A stretch of DNA of 64,000 bases from RHKX01 sp046330285 (GTDB lineage Bacteria > Actinomycetota > Thermoleophilia > Solirubrobacterales > 70-9), in assembly GCA_046330285.1 (NCBI GenBank), contig JAXLSX010000006.1:1-64000 (forward strand), given 5' to 3'. Both the position numbers and the translations under genes were made by a program. Below, one piece after another: positions 53,545-61,354 of this stretch (its first letter is position 1; every line of letters begins with the position of its first letter). Below the pieces are notes generated by a model that was not told the DNA's origin, searched no databases, and worked only from the letters and a program-made list of their open reading frames with translations.

Positions 53545-54990
53545 ATGAGTACCAAGCAACCGAGAGCGGCATGGACCCTGGCGCTGACCGGCGCCGCGCT
53601 GTTCATGACCGCGCTCGACAACCTCGTCGTCGGCGTCGCGCTGCCGTCGATCCGGACCGACCTCGGCGGCTCGCTCGAGTCGCTCGAGTGGACCGTCAAC
53701 GCCTACACCCTGGCGTTCGCGGTCATGCTCCTGACCGGAGCCGCCCTCGGTGACCGGTTCGGGCGCAAGCGGATGTTCCTGATCGGCGTCTCGATCTTCA
53801 CCGGGGCGAGCGCGATAGCGGCGCTGGCGCCGTCGGTCGAAGCACTCGTCGCGACGAGGGCCCTGCAGGGCATCGGTGCCGCGATCGTCACCCCGCTGAC
53901 GCTGACGATGGTCAGCGAGGCATTCCCGCCCGAGCGACGCGGCGCGGCGCTCGGCATCTGGGGAGGCATCAGCGGCCTCGGCGTCGCGCTCGGCCCGTTC
54001 GTCGGCGGAGCGATCGTCGAGGGCATCGCCTGGCAGTGGATCTTCTGGCTCAACGTGCCGGTCGGGCTGGCCCTGGTCCCGCTCGCCGCCCGCTATCTGA
54101 CCGAGTCCCACGGCCCCGACAAGGCGCTCGACCTCGGTGGCATGGCGCTCGCCGGGACCGGGCTGTTCGGGATCACCTTCGGGATCATCCGCGGCGAGAC
54201 GCTCGGCTGGACGAGCACGACGGTCCTCGTCTCGCTGGCGGCCGGCGTCGGCCTCCTCGCGGCGTTCCTGCGCTGGGAGCGCGGCCGCAGGGAGCCGATG
54301 GTGCCGCTGCGGTTCTTCCGCTCGCGGTCGTTCAGCGCGACCCAGGCCCTGTCGTTCGCGATGTTCTTCGGGACGTTCGGTTCGATCTTCCTGCTCAGCC
54401 AGTACTTCCAGACTGCGCAGGGGCTCGGCCCCTTCGAGGCCGGAGCGCGAACGCTGCCCTGGACGGCGATGCCGATGTTCGTCGCCCCGATCGCCGGCCT
54501 GCTCTCCGACCGGGTCGGGACCAAGCCGCTGATGTTCGCCGGGATGCTGTTGCAGGCCGGCGGCCTCGCCTGGCTGACGATGATCCTCGAGCCGACGACG
54601 CCGTTCAGCTCGCTGGTCGTGCCGTTCGCGATGGCCGGCAGCGGCATGGCCCTCGTCTTCCCGACGGCGGCTGCGACCGTCCTCGCGTCGGTCCGCCCGA
54701 TCGAGGCCGGTAAGGCCTCGGGCGCCAACAACGCGATCCGCGAGGTCGGTGGCGTCATGGGGGTGGCGGTGCTCGCCTCGGTGTTCGCGGCCAACGGGGG
54801 CTACGAGTCGCCGCAGGCCTTCACCGACGGCGTCGGCGCTGCACTGCCGGTCGCGGTCGTGATGCTCGTGATCGCCGCCGGGCTGGCGCTGCTGATCCCG
54901 GGCCGGGGGCGCTCGGCGGCGCCGGCCGGGAGCTCGAGCACCGCCGCGGCCCCGCGGGCCGCGACCGCTCTACAGGAGGGCACCGCCTGA
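53545..54990 (+). CDS. MFS drug exporter, DHA2 (EmrB/QacA) family
   Basis: Proton-driven multidrug exporter of 481 residues with about 14 membrane helices. FMTALDNLVVGVALPSIRTDL is the family motif in helix 1, GAALGDRFGRKRMFLIGV is motif A, and GLGVALGPFVGGAIVEGIAW is the motif C-type region. The start at 53545 follows a perfect ribosome binding site. Its last 190 bp overlap the DUF192 gene on the other strand. Regulation by the upstream TetR protein is inferred from the shared half-site. Confidence 0.92.
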   Translation: MSTKQPRAAWTLALTGAALFMTALDNLVVGVALPSIRTDLGGSLESLEWTVNAYTLAFAVMLLTGAALGDRFGRKRMFLIGVSIFTGASAIAALAPSVEALVATRALQGIGAAIVTPLTLTMVSEAFPPERRGAALGIWGGISGLGVALGPFVGGAIVEGIAWQWIFWLNVPVGLALVPLAARYLTESHGPDKALDLGGMALAGTGLFGITFGIIRGETLGWTSTTVLVSLAAGVGLLAAFLRWERGRREPMVPLRFFRSRSFSATQALSFAMFFGTFGSIFLLSQYFQTAQGLGPFEAGARTLPWTAMPMFVAPIAGLLSDRVGTKPLMFAGMLLQAGGLAWLTMILEPTTPFSSLVVPFAMAGSGMALVFPTAAATVLASVRPIEAGKASGANNAIREVGGVMGVAVLASVFAANGGYESPQAFTDGVGAALPVAVVMLVIAAGLALLIPGRGRSAAPAGSSSTAAAPRAATALQEGTA

Positions 54991-55223
54991 GCGACGCGGA
55001 TCACCCGCTCGGCGTCGTCGAGGAAGACGACGTCGAGCGGAAACCGCATCCCGAACGTGTGGACGCTCCGGCACCCGGGGATCAGGAGCCCGGGGCCGGC
55101 GCGCTCGCGCCGGAGCAGGGCTAGCCCGAGCAGCCGCGAGGCGAATCCGCTCGCCACCGGCACCCGGACACCGCAGACGACACGGCTCTCGAGTCCGGCG
55201 AATCGCCTCGGCAGCGGTTCCAT
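54801..55223 (-). CDS. DUF192-family protein
   Basis: A 140-residue protein. The conserved DUF192 core lies at about residues 20-103: LLIPGCRSVHTFGMRFPLDV, VIRVAQAVPSCRAVAARGAA and VLELPAGAAE. Unlike many relatives, it has no signal peptide. The final 35 residues are Ala/Ser/Thr-rich, have no family similarity and are encoded antisense to the end of the exporter. The overlap suggests that an original stop was lost. Function of the family is unknown. Confidence 0.75.
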   Translation of the reverse strand: MEPLPRRFAGLESRVVCGVRVPVASGFASRLLGLALLRRERAGPGLLIPGCRSVHTFGMRFPLDVVFLDDAERVIRVAQAVPSCRAVAARGAAAVLELPAGAAERPRPGISSASPAAITSITTATGSAAPTPSVKACGDS

Positions 55224-55403
55224 GACCGTCCGATCCCGGCGCTCGGATCGGCGCCCCTATCCGTCGCCGCCGGGCGGCGCTCTCCTGCCCGTCGCGATGG
55301 GTGCAAGCCTGCGTTCACGAGAGGGCTTCCCGGCGCGTCCGCGGCAGGGCTTTGGCCAACATGGGCCACCCGCGACGGAGACCCCGTCAACGGGTCGTCC
55401 GCC

Positions 55404-55868
55404 ATGGAAAGAGCTACACGCAGAGGCAACTACGAGTCGGGCTCCGACTACGTTCTCGAATACGGAGAGCTCCGTTTCGCGTTCAACGAGGCCGACTTCT
55501 CCCAGCGGGTCGAACAGGCCGCCGTGAAGCTCGACTTCACCGCCCCCGGGCTCGACCCCGAGGAGCTCCACGACCTGGTCGAGTTGGCCGTCAACGGCGA
55601 AATCCGCGACTCGGCCTCCCCCCTCGGCGAGCACATAAACGCGCACTGGTTCGAGTTGGTCGGCGGCTCCCACAAGAGCCTCGTCCACTGGATCCGCCGG
55701 CTCGTGTTCCGCGGCGCCTGGCTCGACCAGCGGGTCAAGGAGGGCGAGCTCGACATCGTCTTCGACGAGCGGACCAACACCTTCGGCTACGTCCAGCCCG
55801 ATCGCGATCACGAGCCGATCGAGCTCTCGCGCGAGCCGTCCTGGCGCTCGCTCGCCTACCGCCGCTGA
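55404..55868 (+). CDS. Conserved-looking protein of unknown function
   Basis: I do not recognise this 154-residue protein. It is soluble and acidic, with no signal or membrane segment; features include YVLEYGELRFAFNEADFSQR, a GSHKSLVHWIRRLVFRGAWL segment and a polar tail. Base composition and codon pattern look like the neighbours, which supports a real gene. The 180 bp before it hold no clear promoter or repeat. It converges with the NfeD-like gene, overlapping it by 13 bp. Confidence 0.6.
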   Translation: MERATRRGNYESGSDYVLEYGELRFAFNEADFSQRVEQAAVKLDFTAPGLDPEELHDLVELAVNGEIRDSASPLGEHINAHWFELVGGSHKSLVHWIRRLVFRGAWLDQRVKEGELDIVFDERTNTFGYVQPDRDHEPIELSREPSWRSLAYRR

Positions 55869-56197
55869 TCCTCGGCCGGACCGACGGGCTCGACCGTCAC
55901 GGTCAGCCCCTCGACCGCGGTGACCCGGACGGTCTCCCCCGTCCCCGCGCCCCGCTCGCAGACCGCTGACCAGATCTCGTTCCGGAGCCGGACCCGGCCG
56001 CGCGGCTCACACGGCTCGATCGTCTCCGCGCGCTCGCCGATCAGCCCCTCGACGCCGGTCCTGACCCTGTAGCGGCGCAGGTATCGCGTCCAGAAGACCG
56101 CCTCCCCGACCTCGACGACGGCACCGACCGCGAGGGCGATGACGCCCAAGGGCGGATCGAGGAGGGCGAAGAGGACGAAGCCGACGACCAGAGCCAA
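55856..56197 (-). CDS. NfeD-like membrane protein
   Basis: A 113-residue protein with a hydrophobic N-terminus (about two helices between 1 and 35) and a C-terminal OB-fold of the NfeD type: GVEGLIGERAETIEPC, GRVRLRNEIWSAVCERG and VRVTAVEGLTVTVEP. NfeD proteins usually work with a membrane SPFH/stomatin protein or protease; neither is present here. The TTG start is 4 bp after the rho-like stop, so it is probably co-transcribed with that gene. Confidence 0.8.
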   Translation of the reverse strand: MALVVGFVLFALLDPPLGVIALAVGAVVEVGEAVFWTRYLRRYRVRTGVEGLIGERAETIEPCEPRGRVRLRNEIWSAVCERGAGTGETVRVTAVEGLTVTVEPVGPAEDQRR

Positions 56198-56201
56198 CGG
56201 C

Positions 56202-57605
56202 TCAGGCGCGGATGGTCGCCAGCGCGGCGGCGGTGTCGGCCGAGCCCTCGACCAGCCTGCGGACCTCGGCCGAGGCCAATTCCGGCGTCAGCGAGGCGAG
56301 CTCGGTCCTGAGCTTGCGGGCGGCGGCGAGCTCGTCGTCGCTGCGGAGGTGCTCCTCGCCGGCCACGCGCGAAGCGGTGAAGTCGATCGCCGGGAAGACG
56401 CCGCGCCCCGCGAGCTCGGAGTCGAGCACGATCAGCACGTTCTCGGTGGTCTCGAGGCTGCGCTCGACCGCGCCCTGGTCCTCGCCGTCGTCCCCGAGGG
56501 TCGTCGCGATCACGGTGAGCGAGCCGACCCCCTCGTCGGCGGTCTCGCGACCGGCTCCGAAGATCGGCTTGACCCGGCCCGGATCGTCGGCGGCGACCGC
56601 GATCCGCGAGATCGAGTCGACGAGCAGGACGACGTCCGCCCCGGCCTCGGCCTTGCGGCTTGCACGCCCGAAGGCGAGCTCGACTAGCCGGAGCTGTTCG
56701 CCCGAGCGCATCTCCGCGGTCGCGACGGCGAGGTCGGCACCGGGAGCGGCGGTGCGCCAGGCCTCGACCTCCTCGGGACGCTCGTCGATCAGGAGCACGA
56801 CGAGCTCGATGTCCTCGGTCCGGGAGATCGCACCGGCCAGGGCCCGCAGCAGCGTCGTCCGGCCGGAGCCGGGGCGCGCGTTGACGAGGACGCGCTGGCC
56901 GAGGGCGAGCGGCAGCATCAGGTCGATCGATCGCAACAGGAGTGCATCGTCGGCGGAGGCGTCCGGCCCCGGGGCCAGGTCGATCCGGCGGCTCGGGTGG
57001 ACCGGGGTCGCGTCGGCGAGGCGGGCGCGGTCCTCTCCCGGGGCGACGCCGTTGATCGTGTCGACGTGGATCAGCGCCGGGTAGCGCTCGCCGCGGCGCG
57101 GACGGCGGGCCGGGCCCGCCACCTCGTCGCCGCGCTGGAGCTCGCAGCGGCGGATCTGCGACGGCGAGACGTAGACGTCCTCCTCGGCCGACTCGAGACC
57201 GCCGAGGCGGATGAAGCCGTGACCGCGCGGAGTGATGTCGAGGACGCCGGCGACCGGCTCTCCCGTCACGTCCTCCTCTTCGGCCTCCCCCTCGTCCTCT
57301 CGCTCCTCGCGATCCCTGCGGCCTCCGCGGTCCTCACGCTCGGACGAGCGACGGCGGCCGCCGCGCTCGCGTCGCCGGCGCGGGCGGCGCTCGCCGCGAT
57401 CGCCGTTGTCGCCCTCGGCCTCGGGCGCGGCATCGGCGCCGGTTCCCCCGGCGGGTTCGGCGTCGGGGGCGGGCGCGGCGTCGGGGTCGATCTCGACGAT
57501 CGCCGCGATCAGCTCCTCGCGCGGAAGCATGCGGTAGCGCTCGACGCCGAGTTCGGCGGCGAGCCGGTGGAGCTCGGACAGGTGCGACTTCTCGAGGGTG
57601 GCCAT
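56202..57605 (-). CDS. rho: Rho transcription termination factor homologue, atypical
   Basis: RecA-like hexameric helicase family that ends transcription. Residues 1-40 match the Rho N-terminal helical domain; 65-110 is an Arg/Glu-rich insert common in actinobacterial Rho; 115-190 is the RNA-binding OB fold (GVLDITPRGHGFIRLGG). The ATPase domain keeps LLIDERPEEV and DVVLLVDSISRIA, but Walker A reads RPGSGRTT (244-251) with Arg for the catalytic Lys, the usual Q-loop segment is missing, and the GTGN motif is replaced by TTEN. It is either a specialised paralogue or a degenerate Rho. The start at 57605 opens MATLEKSHLSELHRLAAELG, as in true Rho. Confidence 0.85.
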   Translation of the reverse strand: MATLEKSHLSELHRLAAELGVERYRMLPREELIAAIVEIDPDAAPAPDAEPAGGTGADAAPEAEGDNGDRGERRPRRRRERGGRRRSSEREDRGGRRDREEREDEGEAEEEDVTGEPVAGVLDITPRGHGFIRLGGLESAEEDVYVSPSQIRRCELQRGDEVAGPARRPRRGERYPALIHVDTINGVAPGEDRARLADATPVHPSRRIDLAPGPDASADDALLLRSIDLMLPLALGQRVLVNARPGSGRTTLLRALAGAISRTEDIELVVLLIDERPEEVEAWRTAAPGADLAVATAEMRSGEQLRLVELAFGRASRKAEAGADVVLLVDSISRIAVAADDPGRVKPIFGAGRETADEGVGSLTVIATTLGDDGEDQGAVERSLETTENVLIVLDSELAGRGVFPAIDFTASRVAGEEHLRSDDELAAARKLRTELASLTPELASAEVRRLVEGSADTAAALATIRA

Positions 57606-57650
57606 GCGGCGGCGAAGGATATCGGCAGGCGCCGGGACTGCCGCTGCGCC

Positions 57651-59375
57651 CTAGTTCGCCGAGCCGGCGGCCGCGCGGCCGGCCGGATCGGCTCCGGCGT
57701 CCGCCAGGTCGTCGGGCCAGCGGGCGGCCTCTGCCGCGATCCGGGACTCGTCCCAGCCGAGCTCGTCGCCGAGCGCCTTCGCCACCGCCGCGACCGACTC
57801 CGGCGTCCGCAGCTGCGGTGCCGCGAGCAGCCCGAGGCGCGTCCGGCGCAGGAGGACGTCGGCGACCGAGCCGGCCTGCTCGAAGCGGGCCGCGACGACC
57901 ACCTCGGCCAGCAGGTCGGGCGCCCCCTCGACGATCGCTTGAGCAAGTTCGGGCCGCTCGGCGGCGATCGCGAGCACGCGGTGCGCGGCGTGGCCGTAGC
58001 GGAAGGCGAGCTGCTCCCGCCACCCGGCGGGCAGCGCGGACTCGTCGATGCCCGCCGGCGGAACCAGATCCTCGTCCCGTGCCTCCATGCCGAGCGGGAT
58101 CTCGTGGGTGTGGCAGGGCAGGTCCCGGTCCTCCCGCATCGCGATCCGGTCGACGACCGACTTCGCCATCCGCCGCCATGTCGTCAACTTCCCGCCGGTG
58201 ATCGTGAGCATCCCCGAGGAGGTCTCGTAGAGCTCGGCCTTGCGCGAGATGTCGACCGACTTCTTCGGATCGCCGGTCGAGATCAGCGGCCGAACCCCGG
58301 CGTAGGCGCCGGTCAGGTCCTCGCGCCCGATCGCGGTGCCGAAGTAGGAGTTGACGGCGTCGAGCAGGTACTCGATGTCGTCGGATCCGGGCCGGACGTG
58401 GTCGATGTCGCCGTCGAAGTCGTTGTCGGTGGTCCCGACGAGGACCCGGCCGTACCAGGGGAGCACGAAGATCGTGCGATCGGCGCCCGCGGGGACGATG
58501 CAGGCGGCCTCGTTCAGCGGCAGCAGGTCGAGCGGCAGCGTCACGTGGGTCCCGCGGCTCGGGGCGATGCGCGGGACCTCGGCCTCGTCGAGGATCTCGC
58601 CGGGCCTGATCCGGTCGGCCCAAACGCCGGTCGCGTTGACGACGTTCGCCGCCTCGATCTCGATCGTCTCCCCCGTCTCGCCGTCGCGGCAGATCACCCC
58701 GCCGGCCCGCCCGTCGCGCTCGAGCAGCGACGTGACCTCGAGCCGGTTCGCCATCACCGCGCCGAATCGCTCCGCCTCGCCGAGGATCGTCAGGACGAGG
58801 CGGACGTCGTCGGTCTGGCAGTCGTAGAAGAGGTAGGCGGACTTCGGCTCGCGCTGCGCCAGCGCCGGGATCAGCTCGAGGACCTCGTCGCCGGGGATCG
58901 TCCGGTGCCGGTCCGGCGACCAGTTCGAGAGATCGATCGCCTCGGCCGCCTCGTCCCGGCGGCTGCGCCGCTCCCGCCGCTCCCGCCGGGAGCCGCGGTT
59001 GCTCGCCATCACGTCGTACATGTTGAGGCCGATCCCGATCTTCCGGTCGCGGCGATCGTCGCCGAGCTGCGGGACCAGGTACGGGGTCGGATAGACGAGG
59101 TGAGGCGCCAGCCTGACCATCAGCTGACGCTCGAGCAGGGCCTCGCGGACGAGCCCGAGGTCGAAGTTCTGCAGGTAGCGGAGACCGCCGTGGACCATCT
59201 TCGACGACCGGCTCGAGGTGCCGATCGCCCAGTCGTCGCGCTCGACCAGCGCGGTCGAGTAGCCGCGGGAGGCGGCATCGAGCGCGACCCCGGCGCCGGT
59301 GACACCGCCGCCGATCACGACGACGTCGTAGGGCTCCGCGGTCAGCTCGGTGAGTGCGCGGTCGCGCCCGATCAC
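57651..59375 (-). CDS. glpD: Aerobic glycerol-3-phosphate dehydrogenase
   Basis: FAD enzyme at the membrane that oxidises glycerol 3-phosphate to dihydroxyacetone phosphate. The FAD motif is VVVIGGGVTGAGVALDAASR, followed by GTSSRSSKMVHGGLRYLQNF, VVNATGVWADRIR, TDNDFDGDIDHVRPG and YAGVRPLIS. The 574 residues include a short basic insert (RGSRRERRERRSRRDE) near 130. GTG 59375 overlaps the stop of the S-toroid gene by 4 bp, which couples it to the transporter operon. No glycerol kinase or facilitator is near. Confidence 0.94.
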   Translation of the reverse strand: MIGRDRALTELTAEPYDVVVIGGGVTGAGVALDAASRGYSTALVERDDWAIGTSSRSSKMVHGGLRYLQNFDLGLVREALLERQLMVRLAPHLVYPTPYLVPQLGDDRRDRKIGIGLNMYDVMASNRGSRRERRERRSRRDEAAEAIDLSNWSPDRHRTIPGDEVLELIPALAQREPKSAYLFYDCQTDDVRLVLTILGEAERFGAVMANRLEVTSLLERDGRAGGVICRDGETGETIEIEAANVVNATGVWADRIRPGEILDEAEVPRIAPSRGTHVTLPLDLLPLNEAACIVPAGADRTIFVLPWYGRVLVGTTDNDFDGDIDHVRPGSDDIEYLLDAVNSYFGTAIGREDLTGAYAGVRPLISTGDPKKSVDISRKAELYETSSGMLTITGGKLTTWRRMAKSVVDRIAMREDRDLPCHTHEIPLGMEARDEDLVPPAGIDESALPAGWREQLAFRYGHAAHRVLAIAAERPELAQAIVEGAPDLLAEVVVAARFEQAGSVADVLLRRTRLGLLAAPQLRTPESVAAVAKALGDELGWDESRIAAEAARWPDDLADAGADPAGRAAAGSAN

Positions 59376-61354
59376 GGCAGGCGGCGGCTGAACCAGAGAA
59401 AGCCCGCGCCGAGCAGGGCCGTGAGCCCGCCGAGGCCGCCGAGCAGCACCGGAGTCGACGGAGCCTGGAACGGCTCGTCCGCCGACGCCGACTCAGCGGT
59501 TCCGCTCTCGCCGGCCGCGATCCGCTCACGGCCCGCGCCGCTGGCGGCCAGCCCCTCGTCCTCGACGACGTTGCCGTCGCCGGGAGCCGTGCCGGGGATG
59601 CCGTTGCCCTGGCCGTTGCCGGAGCTGTTCGACCCATTGCCCGACCCGGTGCCGCTGCCGTTGCCGTTCAGGTAGTCGTTGAGGCCGCTGCCGCTGCCGT
59701 AGTCGTAGCCGCCGGTGTCGCTTCCGTAGTCGTAGCTGCCGGTCGAGCCGTAATCGCCGTAGGACGGCGACGGCGTGTCGATGTTGTCTTCCTTCGGCGG
59801 CGGCTTCGGCGCGCGCTTCACGGCCTTCATCGGGAACTCGGTGCTGAAGGCGGCCGAGAGCCCCTGGGAGGTGACCCAGACGGGCGTCTGGTCGCTGGCG
59901 CTCGAGTATTCGTAGTGACCGTCGGAGCGCTGCCGCTTCTTCAGGTAGTCGTAGGGGTTGGTCCCCTTCGCGCGGAACGTGCCGGGGTTCTTGCCGGCGG
60001 CGACGAGGCCCTGGACCGCCCAGGCCGTCGACTGCGAGTTCGAGGATGCCCCGCCGGTCAGCGACCAGCCGCCGGTCCCGTGCTGGGAGGAGCGCAGCCA
60101 CTTGACCGCCGCCTTGATCTGCTTGTTGCCGCCGGGGGCGACCGCAAGCGCCTGCATCACCGCGCCGGTGCTGTCCGGTTCGCTGGCCGCGCCGGCGACC
60201 GAGCCCCAGCCGCCGTTCTTGTTCTGGATCTTCCGCAGCCACTTGGCCGGCTTGCCGAGCTTCGACTTGTCGACGCCGGCCGCCTTCTGGGCGAGGATCG
60301 CGTACGCGGTCAGGTTGACCTGCTGCTGGTAGGAACCATCGCGGTTCTTGCGGTCGCGCAGTTCCTTGACGAGGTCGCGGCTCTGGAAGTTGCGCGGGTC
60401 GAGCCCGGCCCCGACGAGCGCGATGATCGTCCGCTCGAGGTCGCCGGTCGACGTCAGCGCGGCGGCGTTGCGGCGCAGGTAGGTGACGGGCGTATTGCCG
60501 GCGCGGTGCACATCGAGCGGGTTGATCCCGGCGGACTCGAGGCCGAGCATCGCCCAGCCGGTCATGCCGACGCTCGACTCGGCGCCAGGCTCGGTCCCGT
60601 ACCCGCCGTTCTTGTTCTGAGCGGTGCGCAGCCACTTGGTGGCGCCGGACCCGCCGGCCTTGGCATCGCTCGAGGGCGGAGTCAGCAGCGGTGCCGCGAC
60701 GCAGAGCGCCAGGACCAGGCAGGCGGCGATCCGCCCGATCGGTCGATCGCGCCATTGGAAGTCGAACCTGTCGCGGTAGCGGTCCAGCATGCGCACCAAA
60801 GCGGGTCCTGCTGCAAGCATCAGGGTGAAGTTACCCGCTGCGTGGATCACATTGAACGGTATTCCCCGTACGGACAGCGCCAGGTACCTGTCGAGTGACT
60901 GCTCGCCGCCGTAGCTGACCATGACCGAGAGGTCGAGCAGAGCGCCGTAGGCGAAGCCCGCGAGGGCCGCCCAGAGCGCCAGTTGAACTCGCCCGAGACG
61001 GCGGCCGCTGAGCTTCGCGAGGACGGCGCCGCCGATCCCGACCATGCCCCAGCCGGCCATCTGCCACGGAGTCCACGGCCCCTGGCCGAACCAGAAGTTG
61101 GAGACGAGGCCCGACAGGGCGCCGACCGCGAATCCGGGCCCGCCCCCGAGGGCATAGCCGGCAAGCAACGCGACGTCGGTGGTTGCGACGAGGTTCGGGA
61201 CCGGCGCGAACGCGACGCGCCCGGCGATCCCGAGCGCCGCCAGCGCGGCGACCGCGGCGACGATTCGCGCCGGCGGCCGCGACCGCTCGAACCAGGCGAA
61301 CCCGCCGGCGATCGCGATCGCGAGGATCGCCAACGATGCCGCCTGCCAGCTCAC
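59372..61354 (-). CDS. ECF transporter S component fused to extracellular prenyltransferase/squalene-oxidase-like toroid
   Basis: A 660-residue fusion. Residues 1-195 form about six helices of an ECF substrate-binding S component, including VALLAGYALGGGPGFAVGAL and NFWFGQGPWTPWQMAGWG. A helix at 207-223 leads outside to six repeats (238-505), each with a helix pair and a loop such as WLRTAQNKNGGYG, WLRKIQNKNGGWG or WLRSSQHGTGGWS, the QW-type motif of squalene cyclases. No DXDD cyclase motif is seen, so binding rather than catalysis is likely. A Gly/Ser/Asn/Tyr-rich linker (515-630) and a final helix (634-655) follow. The same toroid fold occurs in transcobalamin, which makes cobalamin a candidate ligand. 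Confidence 0.85.
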   Translation of the reverse strand: MSWQAASLAILAIAIAGGFAWFERSRPPARIVAAVAALAALGIAGRVAFAPVPNLVATTDVALLAGYALGGGPGFAVGALSGLVSNFWFGQGPWTPWQMAGWGMVGIGGAVLAKLSGRRLGRVQLALWAALAGFAYGALLDLSVMVSYGGEQSLDRYLALSVRGIPFNVIHAAGNFTLMLAAGPALVRMLDRYRDRFDFQWRDRPIGRIAACLVLALCVAAPLLTPPSSDAKAGGSGATKWLRTAQNKNGGYGTEPGAESSVGMTGWAMLGLESAGINPLDVHRAGNTPVTYLRRNAAALTSTGDLERTIIALVGAGLDPRNFQSRDLVKELRDRKNRDGSYQQQVNLTAYAILAQKAAGVDKSKLGKPAKWLRKIQNKNGGWGSVAGAASEPDSTGAVMQALAVAPGGNKQIKAAVKWLRSSQHGTGGWSLTGGASSNSQSTAWAVQGLVAAGKNPGTFRAKGTNPYDYLKKRQRSDGHYEYSSASDQTPVWVTSQGLSAAFSTEFPMKAVKRAPKPPPKEDNIDTPSPSYGDYGSTGSYDYGSDTGGYDYGSGSGLNDYLNGNGSGTGSGNGSNSSGNGQGNGIPGTAPGDGNVVEDEGLAASGAGRERIAAGESGTAESASADEPFQAPSTPVLLGGLGGLTALLGAGFLWFSRRLP

